64,000 bases of DNA from Sipunculus nudus (Eukaryota > Annelida > Sipuncula > Golfingiida > Sipunculidae): positions 11,024,839-11,088,838 of the forward strand of contig CM049316.1 in assembly GCA_026874595.1 (NCBI GenBank), read 5' to 3'. The position numbers were made by a program, and so were the translations under genes. Below the pieces are notes generated by a model. The model was not told the origin of the DNA. It did not search any database and was given only the letters and a program-made list of their open reading frames with translations. Shown here in pieces: positions 1 to 14,360 of the stretch; the stretch's first letter is position 1; every line of letters starts with the position of its first letter.

Positions 1-253
1 CACCAGGTATGAACCGATATAGGAACCCATTAATACTTGATAGAACATACGAATGAATAAATGTATTATAAGACAATTAAAACACTAGGTTATGCAGAAT
101 AAATACATCCACAATTAACTGATTAAGGGACTAACAAGCAAGTTGACAACATTCTGTAGGAAGACTGGCTATATTCATTTTTTAAAAATATCATGGCTTG
201 GACAAGTAAGGAAATAAGAACGCGATAACATTTTTAAAATGTTGACGTTGGCA

Positions 254-309
<56 letters not shown>

Positions 310-1924
310 AGCCATACTTTTCTGTGTATAAAATTTCCATCTCTCTCTCTTTCTCTCTGTATATATATATATATATATATATGTATATACATATAAAATA
401 AAACCTTCATGGGTCGATAAAAAGTATAGACAATTCGTTGGAAAAGAAACAGACAGAAAAACAGAATGAGAAACGGAGAGACATACAGACAAACAATGTG
501 ACAGAGAGACAGACAGATAGCAAACGGAGAGATGTATAAGGAGAGGTTAAGAGACAGACTGGCAAAAAGAGAGACAAAAGAGCAATCGTGCAAAGAGACA
601 CGTGTACAGAGAGCTAGGCATCCGGTGAGAGAGTCAGGTAGGCAAGCAGAAAGACAGTCACACAGTTAGCCAGACAGAAAAACATACTGGCAGAAGGATA
701 GAAAACATGACCTCCCTTTACTTTGGGTTCATTTTGTATAAATGATGTTAGATTTCATTTTTATAATCAACATGTAAGTATTTTGGTATATTAGAGTATA
801 AACCTAAACACCCTATGTGGTAAACGGATACCAGAAACACCTAAACCTTATGGCGTATATTAAAAAAAAAAGAATATGGCATTCGTCCAATAGACTCGAC
901 GGAACCAATGGCCTATTCTTAAAGGTATGATTTAAGGGGAATGGTGACACACATTCACAAATTCTATTAATCTAAACCTTTGGATTTTTCGTGAGCTCTC
1001 TAAAACAAAGAGAAAACAACAAAGGCTGATAATTTAGGCTCTACCAGGTAATTTAACTTCTGTATATTAAAATTGCGCCATCTTTCGGCAAGCGTAGTAA
1101 TTAAACAGTGTTCCGTTCGTAGGCGCTTGAATCCCCATTTGTGGTCGTGGTTTTCATAAGGAAAATTATAACCTTGCCGGGTCCAGAATTGGGAAAGGGG
1201 TTGGGGTCCCATTCAAAAAGAATAATGAGAAACTCTTAAAAAAGGTCCGGGGGGGGGGGATGGGGGGGGGGGGGATGGGGGGGGGGGGGATTTCTAGATT
1301 GCAAAACATTTGTCTTAAACCCCTCAGAAAGGTTGCAGCGACTGTGTAGGGTAGGGCCCAGAACCCCAACCCCCTCTGGATCCGCTAATGTATTAATTGA
1401 CAAGGTATTGACGAAATGTGCACTAAAGGCTTTTTTTAATCGTGCCACTATAAGGGGGTGTGTCACTAAAGATAGTTTAACACAAGCTGACTCCATGCAT
1501 ATATGGAAGCCGTGCACTACGTCTGCTACTCGATCCGCTAGAACGAGTTTTGGCTCTTTGAAAAAAAAAAAATGGTTGCAGCGGTTAAAAAGTGGAGGGT
1601 CCAGACTTCCCCATTGAACCTCCCCACCCTCTGGATTAAATACATGTAACAAGGGATGGACGAAGCTATTCAATAAAGGCGTGTATGGTCGTGATTTCGT
1701 TCAGAGAGTGGGTGTGTCACAAAAAGGATGAGAGATCACTACAGGTTGTCTCTAAAACATGCATTTATCCTCCTTTTTTATCGTCTTTTGCCATTTTCCC
1801 TAAAATAAGCATTCCAGTGTGCTTTTTGACGCATCCCTGCAACTACATGGAAAAGCATTGGGAAAAGTATTCATAAAAGCGATTAACCTCGTTTGATAAT
1901 ATCTAGAAAAAACAATAAAAACAG
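1..1924. other. Intergenic, microsatellites and degenerate repeats
   Basis: (TA)n at 256-305 and 360-382, then an imperfect GACA/GAGA-rich stretch to about 690. At 1168-1640 there are three imperfect copies of a short G/C-rich segment containing ggttgcagcg...ccctctgga-like strings, with poly-G runs around 1251-1290. ORFs read through this are proline/glycine-rich artefacts. No gene was recognised. Confidence 0.6.
256..305. repeat. (TA)n microsatellite
   Basis: About 50 bp of uninterrupted AT dinucleotide; a second run lies at 360-382. Confidence 0.95.
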
Positions 1925-2538
1925 TGAAGTCAGAATTGATGATTTATTTCATAATTTCTGAAATAAAAAAAAACTTCTTACAAAGCATGTCATGATCACA
2001 TATTTCAATATCAGTGATTTCCGAGCAAAACAGACGGAGTAATTAATGTTTGTACCATTGTCATGACATATAGAAAACAAAATAACAGTCCGTTTGTAAA
2101 ACAGAGCTAGTTCCAGATAAACAGATCAAAACTATATACCGGTACCAGGCTAATAAAAATGCATCCGCATTTAATCACATTCTAATAAACAACAAAGCAA
2201 TTATTGTAACTTTGACATGATTGCATGGTCAATTGAAACACAGATCTATACACGATTACACAAGCACTATTCCATGTAGAAGGGATTCTATATATATAGA
2301 TCCTTTCTTGGTGATCTCATGTGACATTTGGCACTGTTATATCGGCATGCGCGATATATAACTTTTAAAACAGTTGCAGCAATACGGAAAATATCCATTG
2401 ACCCTGTTTTTTTTTTATTGCATAATGCATAGCGGAAGCACTTTTAATGCAGCTGTGGTTTTATTTATAAATCTAATGCAAACGAACATTTTTTTTCACA
2501 TTACGCAATGCACCGCAACGACTATCATCTTTAGCTAA
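1925..2538 (-). other. Probable 3' untranslated region of the transglutaminase
   Basis: Sequence downstream of the TAA. AATAAA signals on the minus strand (TTTATT on plus) lie at 1943-1948, 2414-2419 and 2460-2465. Which one is used cannot be told; the span assumes the distal one. Otherwise AT-rich with no feature. Confidence 0.45.
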
Positions 2539-2686
2539 TTATTTGATCTTGATGGTAGCTGATCCCGTGATGCCCGGAAGTTGGTGAGAGTTGAACAAGG
2601 CCATGACCTCACGAGGTCGGCTGACCTTGTACCGGGCGTTCAAGGTCACCTTCTCCTCAAAACCCTCGCCGGGCATGATGGTACCC
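2539..2686 (-). CDS. Transglutaminase last exon (barrel 2, stop)
   Basis: 148 nt. It opens with one base that completes a Lys codon from the previous exon, then encodes 48 residues ([15 protein letters not shown] ... GSATIKIK) and TAA at 2539-2541. The acceptor is at 2687-2689. The ending in alternating beta-strand residues (ATIKIK) is the usual close of the second C-terminal beta-barrel of transglutaminases. Confidence 0.93.
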
Positions 2687-3435
2687 CTGAAATACAAAAC
2701 ATGAAAACCGTTTGTGCAATGCTTATATTAACATGATACTCATTAAAGAAAAATGTTCTTTAACTGAAATCCCTTTGTGTGGAAATTCGTGTTCCTTTCC
2801 TTTTGCGGTATCTTGAGCACAATGGTTTTTAATATGTGGTTTGAAGGTTTGCATTTCAAGTAGAACTTTTTTACTGGAAATTCGATGCAGTGATCTTGTT
2901 ATTTATAATAGAATATAGCTCTGCGGGAAAACAGAAACGCTAGATCATCAAGTGGGATCAGTGTGGGAAGAAGGACTTTTCTAGGATTGGGATGAAGTTT
3001 GACCATTGAGAAAAATATATACTCTCCACAATCCTTGGAAGAGGTTTAGTTAGAAACCAGCTCATTTCGGAGAAATTATTTGAGTAGTTTTATTTTCTTG
3101 ATTATCATAGATATTTAATTAATCGTTTCTGGACCTTAACAGATATATGGTATATTTAAATGAATCATAACTTTGTAATATTATAAGTAGAGTATGTTGC
3201 CAACCAGTTACAACTTCAGTGTTAATGGCTGGTGAATACAAAAGGACAAATCCTAACTTGATTTTTATTTTCATCCTCTTCTGGATGCCAGCTCCCTCGA
3301 TGAATAGTTGGTTCTCCATAAGGGCGACCTCTAGCGGATTAGTAAACTTGATGGTGACATCGAAATCCTCTCCGACCCGGACTGAAGCTTTAGACAACTG
3401 AAACACAATACCTTCACCATCAGGGCTGAATGACG

Positions 3436-3493
<58 letters not shown>

Positions 3494-5770
3494 CAAAGTT
3501 ATAAAGAGTAAACTGTGACGCAAAGGAGATTAATTTGTATATCAGTAACGATCCGGATCTTTTTGACGCTTTAACCGAGACAGTGTGGAACGTCATTTCG
3601 AATTGCAATAATTAAGACATTTTGGGACACAATTTGTTGAACTTTACTCTGTATTAGAAGTGACAGAATTGCACTTTGCATTATGATGACTGAGCAGCTT
3701 ACCGAAGGTTCGTGTCCGGTTGATTTTAAGGTTTGATTTTTTTTATGACAATGATGTTATAGAAGCTTCTTCTTTAACGATTCAGAACACTGCTTATAAT
3801 ATAATCCAATTTATAATCTTTTTAAATATTGATATTCTTGAACGAATGAAAAGATTGGACAAAAATATGACATTAAGCCGAATCACAGTATATTAATAAT
3901 AGCATGTTTTACAGCTTGTACCTTAATGTCCAGTTCCGGTTTCAATAAAGCGAAGTTGTCGCTCTGAGTTGACCTTTGACCTGTTTCCTCCACTCGGGAG
4001 CGGACATATATTCCGACATTAGCGTCTTCATCCAGTTTTACTGCGTAGTCACGTGCCCGCAGCAACCACGTAATTTCCTTTACTGAAAAGAACAAAAAAT
4101 AAAAGATTGAATTAAGTGAATGTACGAGCTATTGCTTTTAGATATCAGTGACACAAGTGTGCAAAATTCACTGACATTTAGCTCAAACTGGAAACTTAGA
4201 TGTGTGTTGGAATAATGAGAACTCAGAGGAGGTTAGCTGTTCTTTCTTACCTCCTTTAGCGGGGATTGTGATGCTCTCCTGGTGTTCACCAAGCGTCTCT
4301 CCTGGGGTACCAGTATGGTATCTTGCAAACGCGTGCCAGTTGCTCTCCACGCTGCGGCTCTCGTCTGATTTGTTCGTAATTTTCAGGTCCAACTGGTGGA
4401 GGAAAGTGGTACTAAGTTAATAATGTAATACTCCAGTTTTTCTTACTTCTTGCATTTGATAAAATCACTCTTGAGGGTTGACTCGTAAAAAACGGGCATA
4501 TGTGTCAAACAAAGAAACTGAGGAATCTTTGGAACTGCCTACTTAATTTTTATTTACTGTAAATTATTCAACCAAAGTTCAACTTCGTGTTTCCAGACAA
4601 TAAAGACATGGGCTTATTTAGGTGGACAGAGTCATGGTCTATGAAAATATTTCTGTACAATATAGGACAAGAAATCATAAAAATGGTCATGGGGTTAGCT
4701 TTTCCACTTTTAGTTCAAGGCTGGTTTACGGTTTGAAATTTGAAACCTAAAAATGAATCATCAAAAAGACATGAAAGACTTGTGTCCTCATGGTTTAGAT
4801 TGATGTTCAGTTCTATGAGATTTCAATAATGTAACTTACCGCAAGGTTGCCATTGGCCAGCATATCTCCGGTAAGCTTGAAGGTGACGTCATGTTTTTCG
4901 TCGATCTCGTACAGCCGGCGGAGCGAGGGGTACCCAGCATATTGGATGGCGGTTTCCATGGCACGCCGCTCTTCTTTGGAACCTAAAACGAATAAAATTT
5001 ACAGGAAACGTGGGTCAAGTAATATTATACTGACACTTGACTGATCGAGAAAAAAAAATGCGATTGAAACTAGTTCCTTATTTTTCATTGCATCTATATT
5101 TTGCCGCCTATGCTCCTTCTCACCTGTCCGGGTGTAATAGGATGATGTATTTTCACTAGCCAGATTTAGTATTGCCTCCGCCCAGAGTGAATGGGTTCAT
5201 TTCCGTTCTTGCGTTTGTGTGTGCGCATGTGTATGTTTGTTCACAATATAACTCACGCAATTATCGACGGACTATCATGATATTTTTAGGGCATTTCGGG
5301 TAAATGGCGGAGGCTTGCATAGGCTAGAGTGCAGATTTCTAGTTTCATAAATGGAACAGTAATTCTCAGCGGATGTTAAAATATAACTTTTGATCTTCTA
5401 AGTTTCGAATTTTTTGTCCTACATTTCATTCGTTTAGCTTGAAGTTGTCAGTGTTTGATTATTATATAACCTTTGTACATCTGTATTTGTATTCCACCAT
5501 TACCGTACCTTCTTGATGTTTGTAGCTGCCGGTGATGTCTTGTCTCAGGGATGACCCCACGGCCTTGGTGCTGATGAACTGACCGATGCTGTGATGTTCC
5601 CCGCCCACGGGGACGCTGTCCCCTCCGTCCTCCACCTCCCACGTGACCCGGTCTCCGTTAACCTCGGCGAAGATGAACCGACCATCGTACGGCAGGTACA
5701 CGTTTCCCTCCTTAAGGGCTTTGACTGACGCAGGCCCGCACTGGGACAGCCCTACAGCAAATTGCAATGC

Positions 5771-5834
<64 letters not shown>

Positions 5835-8800
5835 TAATCAAGTTAAAGGGACAACTAATAACAAATAATTTTTATATTAGAAGTATTTTCCTTTTATTTT
5901 AAGATGCCTGATCTAACTTTATCACTATTGTTCATGTAATCAAATTTAAATTATTCAGGAGATATTCCATTGTTTTATTTAAAGGTACCCATTTATACAG
6001 TTAACAGAATGAAAGGTAAACATTTCCCCCCGTTATATCATGAATCGTACCTCGACCCACTCAATTGATGGTATGGAAACCTATCTGAATGGAGCCGTCA
6101 GAAACAGATTGGTTCTAAATTTAGCAAGGACCATGACTCTATCCATTGAACATCAAGGCACTTAAAAAATGGCTGTGCAAAGACAGGTCATTTAACAATA
6201 TTTCTGTCACTGTAAGAGGTTAGATGTTTGTCCTGCACCACAACTAGGAGATGTTGTGAAGGCCGACCAGTGAAGGAGAAAAGTTTCGTGCTTTCGTCTC
6301 TATGCTTAACTACAGGAGCCATAGTGTTGTTTGAGGCCATGAGGCATGCAGTGAGAAAACTTTAAAAGGGTTGTAAATATGATGAACTTTTCCGCAGATT
6401 TGCTCTACAAGTTTCCGTGATCCTTCTGATTTCACATCCAAACGGTCCTGATTCTTCACCGTGAAAGTATCTAAAGTTATACAATTACAGTATTGATCCC
6501 ATATAATTTTAATCCAATAACGATATGTCTTATGTATAATTGCTTAAACGAAGAAGAAATGTCCTGACCGTCACTCTCTTCTTGGGGAGTGGCATCGAAT
6601 GCCTGCCATCCGTCATAACCCGGGGGGAGATCAGGCCGCTTAAACCAACCCTCGTTCCACACGTGGAAATTCCTGAAGTACCATAAATATTCCTTTAAAG
6701 TACATAACAACTTGCATTAATATGTGTTTTTTCTCACGTTATTATTTCAATTTGACTGAAAAGAAGGGTTTACCCACAAAATCAACCTAAACAAGGAGAA
6801 GAGACATTAAAGAAGAAACACAGAAGAAACACCGGGAGATTTGCAATGTGAAGGTGTTCAATACGGCTACCAAGTGGTGTGAAGGCAATGTTTATGTTTT
6901 GTGTCAATGATCGAAAGTTTATTTCCACTTGTTAACAGGAGTAAGGAAAGGGTTTTAGATTGAAGTATTGACAGGAGCCATTATAATGAAAAGAGAAATC
7001 ACGATACTCCATGCATATTTTACATACTTCGTATGTGTTGTTATTGTTGATATTAACTTAATTAAAAAATCCCGATAAAACAAAATTTTAGATCTTGAGT
7101 GGCATTATAACAAAAAAAAAAAAAAAAAAAAAGAGTTATGGTTAAGATTTGCATTTCGTACTCACCACACAGAGTCATCATCCATCTCCGCCAGGGGGCG
7201 CCCTCGTCGGTCCAAGTGAGAGTCAATTGTCAGACTGCCGTCAGTGTCATGAGCAGACTCGAAGTTAGTCACACTGCGGCAGGGTATTCCCAGAGTCCTG
7301 CACACTGTAACAATACCGGAGAACACAGAATGGCCTAAGAACAATGTTTACCCAGGGAATTCTTGTTCCAAAATTTGTTTTTAAATAGATATATTAGGCA
7401 ATAAAAAGTAAAATGAAATAAAAGTTATGGTTCTCAGGCACCGCCCGCGTCAATTTTAAACCCCCGCATAAAAAATTTTGATTTTGATTTTCAATAGAAA
7501 CTTACCTTTTGATAAAATTTCCTTTGTTATGCAGTGCTTTTACTTATTTAGCAAAATAAATCTGTTTACTATCATGTTTTTCCCTTGTCATTGACATTTT
7601 TATCAAAACATAGAAAAACAAGTGGCCCATGGGCCATGACGCTCAGCTGAATTCAAGGAATGTTAAACAATGAGCAAAATGACTGCCAGAGTGCCAAAAA
7701 TCATGAATTTTGTGAAGAATCCTTAGAAATGTCTGGTTTACGAGAAAACTCTCCAAGACGGATTGACATGCCAAATTTCAGACCAATACCTTGAACCAAT
7801 CCTTAAAATATGAGCAATTTTCACCAAAAAAAACATGTATGGATGGACGCCACAAAATTGCAGATGGCACCACCAGTCTTGAGTAAAATATAGAGGAGTT
7901 CAAGATCTATGGATATGCACCAATTCAGGCCAATACTGCAAATCACGAGTGAGAAAAGTGCTTTTTTATTCTACAAAACCAGGAAAGTAGGTGGCGCCAC
8001 CTGTCTGGCTTATGAGGAAACTTTCCAAGATGGATTGACATGCCAAATTTCATACCAATATCTCGAACCATTCCTGAGATATGAGCAATTTTCACCAAAA
8101 TCACATGTTCGGATTGACGCCACAGGAAAATGATTGTGGCTCCACCAGTCTTGTTTACGAGATGTAGGTGTTGAGGATCCATGAACATATCAACCCAATA
8201 CATTGAAGAACCACTAAGACGAACCGATGGCGAAGATGGACACTACGCAAAAAGTATTATAGGTGGCGCCACCAGTTGCAATTATGAGATAGAGAGATCC
8301 AAGGTCTATGGACATGCAGACTTTCAGCACAATACATTCAGCCACTCCTGAGATATGGGCTGTTATCTCAAAAACACCCAGATTCATACTGTACAGAAAG
8401 AATTGCTGGTGGTGCCACCTGTCTTTGTTAGGCACAACAACATAAGTGAAGGAACAACTATGCTGGGTTTCGTAAAGATCGGACCAAGGGTTTCAGAGGA
8501 GTTCTCTGGAAACTAAAGCAGAGTTTTTGTATCACATTTTAATTGATGGGGGTACTTACGAGACCCATAGCTTGGAGAATATGGGTAACAGAGACCTTAT
8601 TTCAGGTTTCCAAGGAAATTTTTCATGGACCTCCCTGGATGTCAAGTTACAAGATTCCAGGTCCAGCGATTACGATTTGTGTCCTGTTAACGGACGGACG
8701 GACGGCCGGCCGGACGGACAAAGGGTGATCACTATAGCTCAGATGACTTTCAGTCAGCTGAGCTGAAAATTGAAATAAAAAAAAAAAAGAAAAGCTCGCC

Positions 8801-11800
8801 CGCATTGATTTTCGAGAAAAAGTGCCAAAAAACAAAACCTAATTTTTTTGCTCAGAACCTTGTTTTTATATCTCGATAAAAATGGAACATAGTTAAAATC
8901 CAAGAAAGAAATGGTGTTTGATATAATACCAGATATTGTTCAATGAATATGAAGTCCAGGAGCCTCGAAGCCTTCTGCTAAGCTTGTTTAGATATGCCAA
9001 CAGATTTTAAAAATTCTTATTCATATAAAATTAATAAAAACAAAACACTTGTTGGTTCTTTTTATTGTCATGGTGTGCCAGTTTAGAATAACATGCCAAG
9101 CTGTGTCTATATATGGAAGCCGAAATAGGTTTTAGGACCATTTATATCAAAGTAATGAGCGTTTCATGATATTGCTTAAGTATATTATTATAAGACAGAA
9201 AGAGTTTTTATTAAGTTCAACATAACTTACGGGTTGTGACAAGCCCGGAGAAGACCCAACACTGTCCGTATTTGACGTCACGCTTTTTCTTCATGTACTC
9301 CTCCAAGATGGCGACACTTCCGGTCCAGGCTGAGGGGTTGGTATGTCCGGAATAATTGCCGTCCCATCTTCCGGTCAGAACTCCTCTATCCCTGTCGTTA
9401 CTGTTTACCTGAAATTAACAGAATATTGTGCAATTAGTCTCTGCTATGTGGATATCCCTGTCCGTCTGTAAGATAAAACTTTTTTATGGGAAACATACTG
9501 ACTGAAGAAAATGGATTAGAGAAAAAATTCATGACCAGGGATATAGCAGTTATAAAGCACTATTATTAAAAATGATTATTTCCAAATTGTTGCTCGTCCA
9601 ATCTTTTTTATTTACAGAATACTTGCTCACTGTTATTTAAGCATATAAAAAAATAGTCTTTCCAAGATTGGCGAGTATACATTTTTCAAACGAGTTAACT
9701 GGGGGCCTGTACTAGAATGTTCTGTGCGGAGTATAAAAAGGGTTAACAATATTCCTGCTTATGTTATTTTCTTGGGGATTTAGTTTTTGAAGATTAGCAT
9801 TTCCTAAATGGTTATTACACAGTTATATAAGATGGACATTCTTAAACATATATCTGTGCCTATATTTGATGTGTTTACCATGGCCGTGAGTGCCCGTGTG
9901 ATCTTAGCTACGTCAGCGTGGGCTCTCTTGTCTTTAAGGTAGGAAATGTCCAGCAGATACATGGCGGCCGGCAGAACGTCATTGTCAAACTGAAATAACC
10001 ATAATATTTAATGAACTTGTATTCGTCTCATACAAGACAACGTGAAATTTTTTCGTCTTAAAACAATATTCGTCTCAAACAAGAAAATGTGAAATTGTTA
10101 TCGTCCCAAACTAGTATTCGTCTCAAACAAGGGAATGTGAAATTGTATTCTTCTAAAACTAGTATTCGTCTCAATCAAGAGAACTTGACAGTTTTTACAG
10201 GATCAGACATACAGAGAATCTTGGAACACGGCTATGGCAGCAGTTAGCCATGTTGCTGTAGCTATTTAACTTACACCTATAGATGAGTTTTTTTGTATGA
10301 AGGCCTCAGCTTCATGTATATGTATATGTGTGTATGTGTGTGTTGGGTTGTTTCGTGAATTTGAAATGACTTTAAACATTTAAACTACATCTAATTAAAT
10401 TTACATTTAAACCTTTAGGCATGTAAAGCTTTTAAGAAGAATTGAGATAAAGCTCGGATCTGGACAGCTCGAATCCTATAAAAACTACGCAGCCTTTAAT
10501 TTATAGTTTTGTACACTTTTTTGCTGTTTTATTCTAACTGTTATATATTTGATGATAATAGCAGATACCTGTCCAAAGTTCCACGGTCTGCCGGTAATCT
10601 GACGGCGACTGCCGACGAAGATTCGGCCGCTCTCGTTCATGACGTACTCCTCCCGCTCGTCTTCCTGGGGCAGATATACAGCGTCATCTGGCGCCGAAAA
10701 AAAGAAAAGAAAAGTTGATCTCCAGCGAAACGTTGAGTACTTTTCATCTTCTCATGAAAAGAAAGACTTTGTACCTTTTAATTAAATATTATATAATATA
10801 AATAACTGTGTGAGATGGAATATTAATATGAAATGCAAATGACATGCAAAATAATTACAGTCACAGATAATACAACATTCTGTAATTCTCAACTAAAAAT
10901 TATAGAAAAAAATCTAATTTTATAAAAGAGTTTATCGGTCATTTAACTATTTATACTCTTTTCCAAACATGAAATGGGTCACGCTACCTTTGCACCACGG
11001 GTTGAAGATCATATATATAGTCTCCTTATGCTTATACCGGAAGTGCTTGATGTCATCTTTGTCCTGCGCAGAGATGATCTCGATGAAGAGAGTGTAGACG
11101 CCAATGATGGCGCGATGTGGCGGCATGACCTCATACGTCACCACGCGACCTTTATCTTCCTTGATGCGCGCGCACCATCCCTCGTTCTTCAGTTCTTTAT
11201 TTCCGGGCGTCAGGCGAATCAGGGTCTCCTTGCTTTCCTTGGGTTTCTTGCCTGAAGCGTTGATCGGTTAATATATTCAATTAAATACATTGTTAACATA
11301 ATAGGTCTCTGACCACCGTGTTTAAGAATAACAGTTGGAGGTCTCTGTGGATTTCTCCATGATTACTTATTCGTGAGGATTTCTAAAAACTAATCCTTAA
11401 AAACAGTATCCTTAATCCTGAAATCAGATTTGCAAACTCGTTTGTTTACTTGAGCGATTTCAAAAGCTTGATACGTGATACACGTATTTTCTGTTAGATG
11501 GCGCTGCGATAAAAATCCCTATGAAAATAATGACAAATATCTAATGATTTAGGTGGAAATATGATACATGATCCCCCTTAGAACACATTTTACATGGCTA
11601 CCTTTAGTTATACACACAAAAAGGGCATTTCCAAGGGGAAATCCCTACAAAGGTCCAGTGCCATCAACGTAAATCATAACATAGATATGATTATAAAGTT
11701 TATTGTGAAGTCTTTGGCGCAGTTGAGTTTCACATGTTCTTTGTTTTCGATATACTTAAATTAATACTGTATTAATTAATACTAATGTACGACTGTAGAA

Positions 11801-12910
11801 GTCGCTATGGTTATCATTTACATACATAATATGACGCATACTCATATCTTTTTTTCTTAAAAATTAATAAATTTTTTCTTATTGATATCGCCCAATAAAA
11901 CAATTATATTTCATTTAATTTTGACGGAGGAATCAGTGAATTGGTATTTGCATCAGTTGTAAATGATCTGTCCATATTTCAAACATAGACATTATGTAAA
12001 TATTTTTTGTTCTTGTATTTTATAGTAAGCCAGTATATTAATAAAGTTAAGAGTGGTGTCATCACAAGGAGGTTGTGCCCTCACCGACAGCGAGCTGTAG
12101 TTTGATGCTCTCTGCTTTCTGAGGTTTACGGTTGTAGGAGACTGTGAAGGAGAACGACTGTCCCCGTCGTAGTACAAGGTTCTCCACCTCATATTCCTCG
12201 CTGTGATGGGACGTCTCGTTCTCGTGCTTCAGCAGATCCAGAGCCTTCACGCGCAGGGGTTTCTCAGTATTATCTGGTAAAATATAGTGATACTCAGCAC
12301 TTATGAAAGAATATCTACCATTTATAAGACAGTTACAAAAAGTGATCCGCATATATGTACATGTCAATATGAACCGGATTAGTAATTACACGTGTAATAG
12401 CAGAGGCTTAATGCTTTTGTACGTCTTGCTTGTGTGCAAATAAACGGGTTGACAATGCCTGATCAACATATGGAATTCTTTTCGCTTCCTAAAAAAAATT
12501 ACGTGAGCGATTATCTGTCTTTCTTTGTCTTTCTCTTTCTTTCTTTCTCACTCTGTTGCACCCGTCTCTCTGTCAGTTTCTATCTCTCTCAATCTCCCTC
12601 TCTCACTCTCACTCTCTCTCCCTCTCACTCTCTCTGAATGTCCTCAGTGCCTGACGATTAATCTCTCTATCTCGGTCTTTCTGTCGGTTATCCCGGCTGT
12701 CTCTGTCTCTCTGTGTCAGGCTACCTGTCTTTTCCCGGGTTCTGTCTGTCTGTCTGTCTGTCTCGCTCTCTCTCTCTTTGTGGGTCTGTCTACATATTTG
12801 TCTGTCTGTCTGTCTCTCTGTCTGTCTGTTTCTCTCTCTTTTTGGATCTGTCTGTATCTCTGTCTGGCTTTCTATCTCTGTCACTCTATCTCTCTCTGTC
12901 TGTCCGTCTA

Positions 12911-12943
<33 letters not shown>

Positions 12944-12956
12944 GTCTCTGTCTCTG

Positions 12957-13016
<60 letters not shown>

Positions 13017-14309
13017 GTCTCAGTGTGTGAGGATGAGCATTTGCATGTATACCTTCTGGTTCGTCAGTAGGTATGGTCCTGTTGACACCTCCGTCCTCCT
13101 CGGCCCTGAGAGCCGGGTGTTCTCCATCCGTCCAGAAATTATCAGAGTAAACTGGACGATGGCGACCCGCCTCAAACCAGCGTCTGTTGTGGGCGCCGAA
13201 CGGTCGCCAGCCTGACCTGAGGAATATAGTAAGTTTTTTAATGAATATGTTTATCTAACAGCTTTCAATGTTTGCAACAATATTTCCATTTTACAGTCAT
13301 ATCTTGCAGGTTCAACCCCATTCCTCACCGACAACTGCCATACAGTTGTGCAGTTGTATAAACTAGAACAGAATTATGTTCCCCCAGACCTTCGGAAGCT
13401 TCATAATAATGAAAAAGAGTTACACGAGTTACCCCGTGTCTGAACCAACAACAGTTTGGGTTTTCCTGGCGTTGTTTGCTTTACTTTGCATTTGTTTTGC
13501 TGTTAGTACATGTTTCTGTTGGAATAGCTACTTCCTTGCACATGCAATCAGCTGTTTGATCGTGTAGGTTTTATAGCTGATTAATATAACCAATAATTTA
13601 CTGAACAGAATTAATTCAGCGTCACATATATGTGTATTAATATTGCATATTGATACCATTGATTGGCATAAGTTTCACATGATATTGATATGTATCAGAT
13701 AAGACGAACAAAAGATATCGTTCAAGTCGACCTGTTTACTGTCAGCTTACCGTGTCAACAGGATATAAATCCCTTAATTATCACCTGGCACGGTTGATGC
13801 CTGGGTGATTTATAATGAACTCTACTAGATTTTTTTATATATAATTCAATCTATATTGTATTTCACAGTGGTGCCATTCGCCCCTTGTCTACGCCATGAA
13901 CATACTCGGTATTTGGTCTTGATCTGTCGGGAACCATGCTAATTAAGTCACAGTTAGGGTAATTTGCTGGGTTTTTTTTTTCATATGAATCATGAGAAAC
14001 TGGACGGTTTATAAAGCAGCTATTGCGGTGCCATCTTTCAGAAACTACGTGCATCCTATAATTTGAGGATTTGGGCGTTGCCCGAAACATCGTTATTCCG
14101 CTCTTAATGCTATTGCCACTAAACTCCCCGCGCAGATTGAGTCTCGCCTTGACGCTGACCTCGGTCGACTCCCCTGTGCGAAAGGTTTCTTTCTGTCATT
14201 TTTAAGAAAAATATCGTGGGGCTGCCCTGATGCCTACACACTTCATGGACTTTGGAGCTGTTTGAAAGTGTGTGTGGGTTTGGGAGGTTACATAGTGAGG
14301 AAAATTATT

Positions 14310-14360
<51 letters not shown>

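Noticed and set aside
175-601. Minus-strand ORFs of 64-119 codons rich in Ser, Leu, Cys, Tyr and Ile
   Set aside because: They are direct translations of (TA)n and GACA/GAGA repeats; overlapping frames are equally open.
1236-1673. 145-codon minus-strand ORF with Pro/His-rich centre
   Set aside because: Runs through poly-G tracts and short duplicated segments; no splice or start context and no domain.
10509-11255. Plus-strand ORFs of 69 and 93 codons
   Set aside because: Antisense shadows of two transglutaminase exons.
12525-13215. 181-codon Ser/Leu/Val/Cys ORFs on plus and Arg/Glu/Thr ORF on minus
   Set aside because: Translations of (CT)n/(TCTG)n; they also overlap a well-supported transglutaminase exon on the other strand.
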